A DNA stretch of 64,000 nt. It comes from Chlorocebus sabaeus. Its lineage: Eukaryota; Chordata; Mammalia; Primates; Cercopithecidae. Shown piece by piece: positions 44,906-55,295 of the stretch. Under the pieces are notes generated by a model. It ran no database searches. It worked only from the letters and a program-made list of their open reading frames with translations, and was not told the origin of the DNA. A program made the translations under genes and the position numbers. Location of the stretch: contig NC_132918.1 in the NCBI RefSeq assembly GCF_047675955.1, forward strand, positions 84,583,139 to 84,647,138, given 5' to 3'. Position 1 is the stretch's first letter. The number at the start of each line of letters is the position of its first letter.

Positions 44906-45308
44906 ATAAAATAAAATGGAGTACACATACACCATAGTATACTATGCAGCCATAACAAAGAATAAAATCATATCCTTTGCAACAACATGGATGTAGCTGG
45001 AGGCCATTATCCTAAGCAAACTAATGCAGAAACAAAAAATCGAATACTGCATATTCTTATTTGTAGTGGGAGCTAAACATTGGGTACACATGGACATAAA
45101 TATGGAAAAATAGACACTGGGGACTACTGGGTTGGAGGAGAAAGGGATGAGGGAAAGGGCTGAAAAACTACCTAGTGGATACTATGCTCACTACCTGGGT
45201 GGTGAGTTCAATCATGCCCCAAACCTCAGTATCATGCAATATACCTTGGTAACAAACCTGCACCCCCTGATTCTAAAATAAAAGTTGAAAAGGAAAAAAA
45301 TGGGCAAA

Positions 45309-45990
45309 GAACATGAACAGACACTTTTCAAAAGAAGACATACGAGTGACCAACAGACATATGACAAAATACTCAACATCAGTAATCATCAGTAAAATGC
45401 AGATTAAAACTACAACTGGATACCATCTTACATCATTCTGATCATCTATTACTAAAGTCTAAACCCAATAGATGGTGAGGATGCAGGGAAAAGGGAACAA
45501 TTTATTCTGTTGAGGGAATGTAAATTAGTACAACCTTTGTGAAAAATAGTATGGAGATTTTGCCCAAATAGAAAAATGTAATTATCATTTGCTCCAACAA
45601 TGCCATTACTGGGTATATCTCTAAAGGGAATTAAATTACTATATAAAAGAAAACCCCTGCACTCATATGTTTATCACACTATTCACAATAGCAAAGACAT
45701 GGAATCCACCTAAATGTCCATGAACAGAGGACACATACGTTTGTGTGTGTGTGTGTATACACACTCAGCCATAAAAAAGAATGAGTACTGTTCAACCATA
45801 GAAAAGAATGAAATTATATCTTTTGTAGCAACATGGATGGATCTAGAGGTCATTATCCCAAGTGAAATAACTCAGAAACAGAAAGTCAAGTGTCATATAT
45901 TCTCACTTGTAAGTAGGAGCTAAGCAATGAGCACACATGGACATACAGAGTGGAAAAACAGACATTGGAGACTATACAATGTGGGAAGGG
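45309..45990 (+). pseudogene. LINE-1 ORF2 C-terminal remnant (outer L1, continued)
   Basis: Resumes from 'gaacatgaacagacactttt' and carries the last part of ORF2 in broken frames. A tandem duplication of the 'cagccataaaaaagaatga'-type phrase occurs at 45768-45812. A (TG)n tract at 45740-45757 sits at the same L1 position as the CA tract in the inner copy. Confidence 0.82.
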
Positions 45991-46137
45991 AGAGAGGTGT
46001 GAGGGTTGAAAAATTACCTATTGGGTACAATGTTTATTATTGGGGTTATGGGTACACTAAAAGCCCAGACTTCACCACTACACGATATGTACATGTAAGA
46101 AATCTGCACTTGTACACCATAAATATAAAAAATTAAA

Positions 46138-46474
46138 ACGGGCAAGGCATGGTGGCTCAGGCCTGTAATCCCAGCATTTTGGGAGGCTGAGGCAGTGGAT
46201 CACCTGAGGTCAGGATTTCAACACCAGCCTGGCCAACATGATGAAATCCCGTCTCTATTAAAAATACAAAAATTAGCCCAGCATGGTGGCAAGCATCTGT
46301 AATCCTAGCTACTCAGTAGGCTGAGGCAGAAGAATCGCTAGAACCCGGGGCGTGGAGGTCACAGTGAGCCAAGATCGTGCCATTGCATTCTACCCTGGGC
46401 AACAGAGCAAGACTGTGTCTCAAAACAAAACAAAGACAAAAAGAAAAAGAGAAACAAAACAAAACAAAAAAAAG
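46138..46474 (+). mobile_element. Alu in the 3' tail of the outer L1
   Basis: Full-length sense Alu inserted at the L1 A-rich end. Tail is an interrupted A-rich array ('caaaacaaaacaaagac' type, 46420-46472). The host L1's target duplication copy lies just after it (46475-46489), so the Alu landed inside the L1 tail. Confidence 0.94.
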
Positions 46475-46499
46475 GAAAGAAGTTATAAAAAGTATACTG

Positions 46500-46705
46500 G
46501 ATATATGTTGTGATGGTCTAGATTTCAGTCTGGCTCTGTTACCTTGTATGTAATATTGAACATAAATCTGAGCTTCAGTTTACTCATCTATAAAATAGAT
46601 TAATAACATCTCTCCTGCCTACTGTTAAGCCTATTATAAGATTCAAATGTAATAATAAAAATGAAAGCTCTTTGTAAAGTACTAAAATATTAAAGTCTTT
46701 TTCTT
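46500..46705 (+). mobile_element. MIR SINE, sense
   Basis: 'gatttcagtctggctctgtt' (46522), 'gagcttcagtttactcatct' (46571), 'ataaaatagattaataaca' (46591), 'aaagctctttgtaaagtac' (46664). Good MIR order. Confidence 0.78.
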
Positions 46706-47105
46706 ATCAATATTCTCCATTTTTAACTGATTTGCATTTTAGAAAGTAAACTTTATACTTTTATATTTGAATATTATTTGACCACATGCTTAAACTACTA
46801 ATAAAGGTGATTGAAACTGAGAAATGAACTGAACTTCAATGTGCATTTATACTGTGTGTGTTTATGTGTAGGTGTACATATATATGTTTATGTTTGTGTG
46901 TGTGTATGTATGCATGCATACTTGTAGTTCAAAAGTAGTTTTCAGCCATAGAAATATTTGTGGAATTCTTATCTAAGGAAACAAAGAAAGAAAAGAAATA
47001 GACCTAATATGTTCATTCAGAGAGATGTTGCCTCTTCCTGTAACACAGACCTGAGTTACTCATATTCAGACCTTTTTGCCCGTTTTCTATAATTCAGGAT
47101 TAAAG
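46706..47105. other. Unassigned, with a TG/TA-rich tract
   Basis: 46852-46925 is a mixed TG/TATG simple repeat. Otherwise nothing recognised. Confidence 0.55.
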
Positions 47106-47113
47106 GCTTACAG

Positions 47114-47456
47114 CAGGAGTCCCCAGCCTCTGGGCCACAGTCCCGTACCAGTCCATGGCCTATTAGGAACCCAGCGGCACAGCAGGTGGTGAGTGGCAGA
47201 TGAGTGAGAATTACCACTTGAGCTCCCCCTCCTGTCAGGTTATTGGTGGCATTAGATTCTCACAAAAACACAAACCCTACTGTGAACTGTGCACAGGAGA
47301 GATCTAGGTTGCATTCTCCTTATGAGAATCTAATGCCTGATGATCTGAGGTGGAACAGTTTCATCCGAAAACCATTCCCCCCGCCCACTCCCGTCTGTGG
47401 ACAAATTGTCTCCCATCAAACCGGTCTCTGGTGACAAAAAGGTTAGGGAACCAGTG
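47114..47456 (+). mobile_element. MER1B hAT (Charlie-type) transposon, complete
   Basis: Non-autonomous DNA transposon, 343 bp, near the full MER1B length. Starts 'caggagtccccagcctctgg', has the internal mirrored phrases 'cattagattctcacaaaa' (47250) and 'tatgagaatctaatgcc' (47321), and ends 'ggttagggaaccagtg'. Perfect 8-bp target duplication 'gcttacag' at 47106-47113 and 47457-47464, the size used by hAT elements. No transposase; it was moved in trans. Confidence 0.95.
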
Positions 47457-47464
47457 GCTTACAG

Positions 47465-48834
47465 AACTAACATTATAATTCATAGAGCATCTTCCGTGAT
47501 GGGACTTAGAATATGTATAATTGACAATTCCATTTAGGATTGGGAGGTTCTTCTTATTCAGATCAGTGAGATACGGTACAGAAACCAATGACTTCATCAC
47601 CTGGAGAAAAACGGAAGGGCCTAGCTGGTAAAAACAAAGCTGTAGCAAAAGAAAAACTGCTTTCTGTTAAGAGGATAGTGGTCATGTAGATTTTTGTTTT
47701 TTTCCTCAGCAAGGTCTGGGTAACAAGAAAGGAAAGGACAAGTATTTACCCATGACCTTAGTGTTCAAAACTGTCAAATCTTCCACTTTGGTGTCTAAAG
47801 CTTTTCTAAGGGGAATCAGGCATTAGTGTAAGAATCTTCAAACGCACTGTTTGAACAGTAGACAAATACATTAAGTAACCTTTCTCTACCCAGTATTCTA
47901 ATATTCATCAATAAGTCACTATACCTCACAGGGGCTTGAGACTTGTAATACGTTTTAAAAAATCAAGTTGTTTATATAGACAGTGATCCATAATATTATT
48001 TGACTAAAGTCCTGCACAGGTTAGGAGTATCCCTAGTCATAACTGTCCCCTACAAAAAATAAGGACAACTGTGCACCAACCTCCTAACTTATTATTATTC
48101 TTTGCTGTGGTTCATGAAATCACAAAGTCTTAGAATTGTTGCATTAAAGTACTGCCACACTCGGTCCATTCAGAATGCCGAGACTCCCATATTAGTGCCA
48201 TCATTGGTCTCAGAAGGCCTGTAAATTGAAACTCAGCCTAACGGAAGAAAAGAAAGTGGAACTCCCTGGCCTAAACTCTTCAGTCCACCTCATTATGTAT
48301 CTGCCTTAGGTATCTGCCTTATGATTCTTGAGTCAAGAAATTGATTTGCCTTAAGTAACATTTTAGAATAGCAGTACTGATTTTTTAAAGCTGTAGAATC
48401 CTTTATACAAAATAAATCTTCAGAAAAATTCCTGCATATCAAAAGTTAGAAATGGAGGTGATGTGTTATAAAGTCGGGGGGCTTGGTTCTTCAGAGTAGA
48501 TCTATTCCAGCCTCTGAGTCTGGGCAAGCACCCATGTGAAGAGGCTGGTTTACTGGGCATAACTGAAGATATTGTAAGCAAATAAAATGACTCTGGGAAC
48601 TTCTGAAGATGTTGTATCTCAATCCCTTCTTGAATTAACTGAATTCATGGATGGAGAAAATAGTAATTTTGTTACAGGGACATTGAGAAGTTTTCATGAA
48701 ACCATGTATGCATCTTGACCTGAGAGTTTTCACAAGACTTAATAAATCAATATGTTACAAAGCATTTTGATGACCAAGCCTGTATTTCTTCCCCCAGTCC
48801 CTTTTTAAAAAGCGACTTTCTGGTCCTCTGTGTC
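47465..48834. other. Unique sequence, nothing recognised
   Basis: About 1.4 kb without recognised repeats or genes. Confidence 0.55.
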
Positions 48835-48842
48835 TGTAACTC

Positions 48843-49112
48843 CCTTTTTTTTTTTTTCTTTTTTTCTGAGACGGACTCTTGCTCTGTCTCCCAGACTGGA
48901 GTGCAATGGCACAATCTCGGCTCACTGCAACCTCCACCTCCCGGGTTCAAGCAATTATTCTACCTCAGTCTGTCGAGTATCTGGGATTACAGGCGCCCCC
49001 CCCCCCCCACCACACCTGTCTAATTTTTGTATTTTTAGTAGTTTTTCCACGTTGGCCAGGCTGGTCTCAAACTCCTGACATCAGGTGATCTGCCCACCTC
49101 GGCCTCTCAAAG
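48843..49112 (-). mobile_element. Alu, antisense, 5'-truncated, with a C13 run
   Basis: T-rich start (interrupted), both arms, but it ends at 'cctctcaaag', lacking the last ~35 bp that correspond to the Alu 5' start. About a dozen bases are also missing near 49042 ('tttttagtag|tttttccac'). A C13 homopolymer lies at 48996-49008. Flanks share 'tgtaactc' (48835-48842, 49119-49126). Confidence 0.94.
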
Positions 49113-49126
49113 CACCTTTGTAACTC

Positions 49127-50039
49127 TTTTAAGGATCTACCTGTTTCCCAAATTCTGCATAGTAAGCACTTTCCTCTGCTTCAAGAGTGGTCTAGTGTGC
49201 CTGGTGACAGTAGCTGAGCTATGACTTAGATCCTGAACTAATTGCCTTTGCCGGTCTAGCTCCTTATTACTACCTCTGCCCATTCCTCCTTTCTCCTCTC
49301 TACACACTCTCCCCTTTTTGTGTTCCTATCACTGAATGGAGAAAGACATGCTTTTCTATGTGTATTTTTATTTGAGAAAAAAGTGATAGGACCTGCAAAA
49401 TCTCACCAGTCTCTATTTTGGTGACTATCTGTATTGGGAGTACTTCAACAACTTAACTTTAAAGTCGATAGCAAAATGACATTTTGTATCACGTCCCTTT
49501 CTTTTCACAGACCTCTTTGCCAAAAGTGAAATCACCCAGTCTTACAAACACCGCATTTACACTCTTTTTGTCCATTTCTGCCTTCTTTGAGGCCTATGCT
49601 GTTAACAGAAGCAGACACACACAAAATTCATTAAATAACATTTAACTAATTAACATTTTTAAATTGAATGCAGTACTTTATTGTGGTTTCCTGAATTTCG
49701 CTCCTTCAGAACAACAATATATCTATTTTTAATGATAGCATAATGCCTTATACACAGTAAACTAGTGAATTCTTAGATCTATCTTATTAGAAAATATTTA
49801 CAACTATTTATATATCTCTTATTAAAAAATATTTTTAACTATATATGTATAATATTTATATATCTGTCCAACCACCAATTGGTTGGATGGAATCATTTGA
49901 TTTCTGACTTTTTTCCAAGGCTGTAGGCAACTACCATCATTTCCTATTTAGTGAGTGAAAGTATTGGAATCACTAGCGTTAGTCATATTATGCTATCAGT
50001 AGAGCTGTTCACTTGTTACCAAACTTATTGAACTCAAAA
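49127..50039. other. Unassigned, AT-rich in the second half
   Basis: No gene or repeat family. 49781-49865 is an imperfect AT-rich tandem duplication, followed by a 7-bp inverted repeat around 'accaatt' (49867-49887). Confidence 0.5.
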
Positions 50040-50260
50040 CAGATCCTTTGCCCTGTGGGGCTTACAGAGAAGGTAGATAATAATAAAAGCTATGAAACAA
50101 GGCAGTAGCAATTAAGGGCCCTAAGGCAGGGAGGGAAACGATGCTAAGAAATTTTGAATAGGTAATGGTTACTTCCTGTTAGAATGTCATAGAAGCTTCT
50201 AAGAGGATGTGACCATAGAACAAGTCTTAAGGATGAGTAAGATTTGGTTGTGCAGAGATG
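50040..50260 (-). mobile_element. L2 LINE fragment, antisense
   Basis: 'tttgccctgtggggcttaca' (50047), 'gataataataaaagctatg', 'aacaagtcttaaggatgagt' (50219). Decayed antisense L2 3' region. Confidence 0.6.
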
Positions 50261-50734
50261 GTTGTGATGGAGTCCCTAAAATATGGTGCTGGGTGAACAG
50301 TCCCGGACCAAGAAAATATAGTGCATAATGCAGAAGGGTGAATGTGAATGCCCAGTCTGGTGATAGTAATGTAGATATTAACACCTTGGAGATGGATTAT
50401 CAGGTGGATAGGAGTCAACCTCACCTTTGGGGTAAGGATGTCCGCTTCTTGAAACAAATCATGTGCCTCTTGGTTTCTGAATGATGAAAACATCCGTGTC
50501 TGTGAGTCTGCCTTCCTCTGGTGGGAGGATAAGTCATTTTACCCAGTGGGACACAGAGCCAAGACAATGCATTTCAAACCAAGTGGCTGCATACACATTT
50601 ATTTTAAGAACTGCACCCAAGCTCAGTTTTCTTTTCATTAGTTTGGTATTTCTAATATATAATTATTTTAAATCTCTCAGTATAAATTCCCTGACATTTC
50701 CCTTTCTAAAGAAAGAGCTAAGTACCTTTATTTG
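50261..50734. other. Unassigned sequence
   Basis: Nothing recognised; may include a continuation of the L2 to the left. Confidence 0.45.
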
Positions 50735-50850
50735 CCCTCCTATTCTTCCTTCTTTTCTCCTTCCCTTCCTTCCTGTTTCCTTCTTCCTTCTTTCTTTTCT
50801 CCTTCCTTCCTTTTCTTCCTTTCCTTTCTTAACCTTTTTTTCTATATAAT
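50735..50850 (+). repeat. Pyrimidine-rich (TTCC/TTTC) tract
   Basis: About 115 bp of almost pure C/T with irregular TTCC units. One strand is homopurine, so triplex-prone in principle. Confidence 0.9.
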
Positions 50851-51554
50851 TTCCTCTATTTTTGCTGCACTTAGCAGTTTCTACTTTGTGTCATGCCTAG
50901 CCTAGAGAATACTTTCATATCTTATTTATATTTTATTTCCCTTCTATTTATTAATCCTGCTCAACTTGACAATTTCTAACGTGTACTACATATTTTGCAG
51001 AATAAATAATTTTTCCTCTTTTCTTTGGCTTTTCCTTTTTGTTCAGGCATGGAACTCCCATTGTATCTGTCCAAAGGCAGATTTGACCACATTTAACCAC
51101 AATGGGCACCCATCCATTAGAGTTTCCTTCCTTCCCTGTGCTAACTGGGAACCCCAGCCATCCTATTTCATATTTGTAAACTAAGAGTCACATCACAAGG
51201 CCTCCAGGATATTTGTGGTTAAACCACTCGACCACCTTGGGATTGTGCTAACTCTGTGTTTTGGTTTGAGGGAGTGTGTGTGGGTTGGAGATTGATTTGA
51301 CTTTTTTTTTTTAAGTGCTGTAACAGGATAGCATGCCTCAGGTTCACATAGGTGAAATAAAGCCAGCCGCTTTGAAAATTGGTTTTGTTTGATTTCTACC
51401 AATGATATTGGCAGAAGCCTGGTGCCCAAGCAAGGCAGGGGGCCATGGAGGCAGTCTACTTGAACAGGAGGCAACTTCCTCCCTGCCACTCAGGTTGAAT
51501 ATAGTCTGAAAAGTCCTAGAAGTAATCAATGATGAGAAGGGGAGGGGAGTCAGC
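50851..51554. other. Unique sequence, nothing recognised
   Basis: Contains a T11 run at 51302. No gene or repeat recognised. Confidence 0.5.
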
Positions 51555-51590
51555 TTTTTTTTTTTTTTTTTTTTTTCTTTCTTTCTTAGA
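51555..51590 (-). repeat. T22 run followed by TTTC units
   Basis: Homopolymer of 22 T then 'ctttctttctt'. Could be the complement of an orphan tail; no Alu body follows. Confidence 0.93.
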
Positions 51591-51999
51591 TTTCATGTTT
51601 GCTCTTTAGGATGTGAAGATTTCTTGTTAGAAGCCACTCTGGTGGAAAGAGTGTGGTGGCCACATAAAAGGTTTTTCTGGAATTCAGCTACAGTCAATAG
51701 GTACTGATTTATCAATAAAGTTTTTAATCTCTTGGGCTTAAACTTGACTCAGTCTCATTATAGAACACAAATCCCTGTGTCTCACTGTCTTTGACACTGT
51801 CTTCTTTTAATAAAAAAAAATGGTCAGAGATATGTGCGCATACTATTCTTTAAAAAGGAGGCTCCTGTCCTACCATTGATGGTACGTTCTGGGACTGGGA
51901 ATAGATGCACATTTAGCCATGCACAAGTTTTTATTTTGCAAAATAATGGACTGTATTTAGGCAGGAAATAGGTCTGATGGAATAGAGTAAGCTTTTAGC
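51591..51999. other. Unassigned sequence
   Basis: Nothing recognised. Confidence 0.5.
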
Positions 52000-52175
52000 A
52001 AATTCTAGAAATTTTAAAACTGGAAAGGGCTGCGGAGGTCATGATGTCCAACCCCTTTACAAACATTGAAAATGGCATGCAAATGAAGAAATTAAGACAA
52101 CACAGCTATTCGATGACACAATCAAGAGTCATAGATGGAGCTGCACTCAATTTTCAGAAGTGTCAAGGTTAGGAG
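52000..52175 (-). mobile_element. MIR-like ancient repeat, antisense
   Basis: 'aaaactggaaagggctgcgg' (52016), 'catgatgtccaacccctt' (52039), 'gcaaatgaagaaattaagac' (52079), 'acacagctattcgatgac' (52100). The order fits an MIR-related ancient repeat; exact family uncertain. Confidence 0.55.
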
Positions 52176-53249
52176 AGTCAAAGAAAGACTAAAGAACTGT
52201 TACGGATTGAAAAAACATAAAAGAAAAATGGCAACTAAAGGCAACATGTTATATCAGATTTTTTTGAAACAAAAAATATTATTGGAACGATTAAATGAAA
52301 GGTAAATGGGGTCTGAGGATTAGATTGTAGTAATGGATCGACATTCATTTTCTGATTTTGGTAACTATACCATTGTTACATAAGAGACTGTCTTTGTCAG
52401 AATTGCTCGCTAAGTTCTTAGGGCCTAAGTGTGGCCTTGTGTGAGCAACATCCTCTGTAATATTTTATAAAAGAAATTCCTTGCACCAGTTTTACAACTT
52501 TTAAGTTTGAAATTATTTTTATGAAACAGCAAAAAGAAATACTTTTTTAAAAGATAAGTTGCTCAGATATATCTCTTTGAACATTAAAGATGTGATCAAA
52601 GACACGTTGGTGTTACCCACCATATCCCAGACTTTGGGTATTCCCCTGCTTGCACTTTCCGTCAGCAGCAGTTGGAGAATCAACATGTCCCTTCCTGAGA
52701 TAACAATCTTGGACTGGGAACTTTCTCCTTGTATTCTCTTGGGCTCCCCTCATCCACAATAGAAAAATAGCACATTAAAATGTACATTGACACAGTATTT
52801 TGAGGTAAAAATCTACTTTATGACAATGTGACAGTGCATTTGGTTATTATGACTCTTTCAATCTCGTGTAGTTTCTCCTTCTCACCTTTTGATTTCTACC
52901 CCATTTATATGGCTTAAATCCTGGTTGATTTTCCTATGGAATGTTCCTTATTCTGGATGTGTTTGTCTGATTCCACATGATATCCCTTAACATACTTATC
53001 CATCCGCCACGTTGCCTGTGAAGGAATGAGTGATATGATGCTTGTCTGTTATCGTGCAAATCTTACTTAGTAAATTCGGCTCAGTTTAGTGATTCAGTAA
53101 CCAGGCATTTTTAAGTTCTATCTTCATTCCAGCTCAGGACAGCTAACTTCTACAATATAATTTGAAGGAAGGGTAGGAATACTTCTTCAGAATTTCTTAG
53201 CTCTCTTAAGCCACTTAAAATTAATGTCTTATAGTGGGAAAATAGTGAT
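52176..53249. other. Unique sequence, nothing recognised
   Basis: About 1.1 kb. A 67-codon ORF at 52559-52762 shows no features. Confidence 0.5.
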
Positions 53250-54225
53250 GATAGCATAGTTTTTTAATCTCATGAATCCCCCACATAGAAACTGAGCAAC
53301 TAGAGAGCAAGAGCAAAATACACAGTCAAGACAGGAAAACCCATGAGCAACATATACAATTAAATTAGGTAACGAAAAACCACTAAAGCCAAAATACACC
53401 ATTGGTCAGCATGATATCAACGTCTGAGTGATTGAACACAGAGGGAATCTATTTGACAGACATGAAAAGATAAAAAAACTTAAAATAGATAATGGGTATT
53501 AACTGTAAATCAAAGAAGTTCAATTTTAGAATAGCACTGCAACTAGGAGGATTTACCACTCTCAAGTGAGTGCATGGAGCCCGTGGTAAGAAAGGCCAAA
53601 AGGGGCTATACAGACACTATAAATTCATGAAATCAACTAGCCAGGATTCCTTTCCAGGGCCCTTCCACAGAGGAGAAGTGGCAACCAAAATTGAACAAGG
53701 TCAGCACAATATACACAAAGAAGAGAGAAGAGTCAAATACTTGTGAAGAGGGAATCAGAACTGGAAAGTCTCAGAGAGCAAGCCAATCATATTTTCAGGG
53801 CACTGTGAGAAAGCAATGGAAAATCTGACGAACATCAAACTTTTGACATCAATGCTTAATGCCAAAAGAAAATTCGGTATCATATTTATGATACTCAAGG
53901 AATGTAAGCCAAGGGTTTTGTATTCAGAAAGACTGACTTTCATGTATAAAAGGCAAACACAAAGTAATCAATATGTAAGAACTCAGGGAGTATTTTTCCC
54001 ATGAGCTCATTCTAAAGAATTGTTAGAGAACAAGCTTCAGAAAGTCAAAATGATTGAAGGGGTACTATCACAAGGTCTAGCTATGAAACAGTTACTAGAA
54101 AAACTGAGACTAAATGAGAGTTAAAAGGAAAACCCTAGTAAATAATGGCCTTGTGTTTAAGCATTAGATATAGCACAACCATTAAAAATGAAAAGAAACG
54201 GCAAGAACTTAAGGAAAACCTATTT
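53250..54225 (+). mobile_element. HAL1-like (half-LINE) fragment, sense
   Basis: The block 53800-54110 follows HAL1 ORF order as I recall it: 'ggtattgtattcag'-type phrase near 53917, 'gcaaacacaaagtaatcaat', 'gaactcagggagtatttttc' (53979), 'gagaacaagcttcagaaag' (54025). HAL1 elements are L1 relatives that carry only ORF1. The 53250-53800 part is A-rich and plausible but weak. Not open. Confidence 0.55.
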
Positions 54226-55197
54226 ACCTGTCTTCAGAAATTATATTGGTTGTGGCAGTTTTAGTATGTTATTCTGAGTCTGTTGCATGTGTATTAAGGG
54301 ATAAAGAAAATGAATAATTGTGGGATATGTTATTTCCATTATCTCCTATGTCATTGAAGCCTGAGATTCTCTTTTTCAAAGAAAGGAAATACAAACAAAC
54401 ATAACACAGAAGAGAATAAGAAAAAGTCTCTGTAGTCTGAAATTGAATTAGAAGCATCAGTAAAATCTTATGAGATAATTCACTTTAAATACATGTATGT
54501 TTCTTAGTTCTTTCCATTCAAAAGGCCTAGAAACAATGCCCAGTAAAGTAGCATTGAACATGGGTAGTGCCCAGATTGTGATGCTGAAATAGCATCTCCC
54601 ATGAAAAGACCACAGATTTTTTGAGAAATGAGTAATTCCAGAACTGCTGCAAGAAATGTACAAGATGAGCCTGGAACAACTTTTCATAATAAAAAAGCCA
54701 TATCATCGCAGAATCAGGGCTAGAATTTTGTTCTAATGGAGTTCTGCTAACTCCAGTTCTTTGAGCGTCTTCCATGCACCATATGCAGTCACTACATTGG
54801 GATCAAAAACTCCCTTCACAGGGCTTGCCCAGATCAGTCTATGTTTAGTGGCTCTTTCAGACTGTAACTTCTCTGGTTCATAGTTATGGCTGATTTTATG
54901 ACAAGGGCACCTGTTCCTTGGGATCTAAACCCTAATCCATTACTAGATCCCTTCATATTGGCAGCAGTAACTTCCATCCCCTATCTACTTGGGATGGATT
55001 CAAACAGGTGTCTTAGAGGCAAAAATCCCCTTATCACATTACAAAATGCCTTGCCATGTGGTAATGTCCATTAATGAAATCCTTCTTGAACTGGTGCATG
55101 ATAGATGCCAAGAGAAGATTTCTTTCAATGGGAGATTTGAAAAATTAGTCTTGTTTCTTTTGGCTATGTGTATTAATCAATTAGTTAGTTAATTTAC
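54226..55197. other. Unique sequence, nothing recognised
   Basis: Small ORFs on both strands, none with family features. Confidence 0.5.
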
Positions 55198-55295
55198 CAA
55201 ACTTGAGTTAACACTTACCGTGAGCCAGATGCTGTGCTGGGTTCCAAAGAGAAAGCAAAATCCAAGACTTACTTGAACTCAACTCTGAGAAGCTG
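55198..55295 (-). mobile_element. L2/MIR-like 3' fragment, antisense
   Basis: 'aacacttaccgtgagccaga' (55210) and 'tgctgtgctgggttccaaag' (55230) match the antisense end shared by L2 and MIR-type repeats. Confidence 0.6.

Larger units (their letters stand above)
43362..45294 (+). mobile_element. Inner LINE-1 (L1P/L1MA-like), 5'-truncated, inside the outer L1
   Basis: Begins after the RT active site ('aaatttacagattcaacac') and runs to a 3' UTR and A-rich tail. Flanks 'aaaaaatgggcaaa' at 43343-43356 and 45295-45308 are a perfect 14-bp target duplication, and the outer ORF2 order resumes exactly after it. A 16-bp tandem duplication lies near 44025-44055 ('gtctgacaaa' repeated). The ORF2 C-terminal frame survives only in pieces (44287-44550). 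Itself carries a CA tract and an old Alu. Confidence 0.92.
36750..46137 (+). mobile_element. Outer LINE-1, near full length (old, L1MA/L1PB-like), with nested insertions
   Basis: The element starts with 'gagagggagcaagatggctg', the 5' head of L1, and ends with a 3' UTR and A-rich tail at about 46137. Parts in order: long 5' UTR (36750-38680), ORF1 remnant (38685-39540), spacer split by an LTR (39570-39923), ORF2 remnant (about 40096-43356, resuming 45309-45900), 3' UTR. Flanks 'gaaagaaattacaaa' (36735-36749) and 'gaaagaagttataaa' (46475-46489) match 13 of 15 and lie outside the terminal Alu, as expected for its target duplication. Removing the three later insertions leaves roughly 7 kb. Frames are badly broken; it cannot move. 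Confidence 0.9.
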
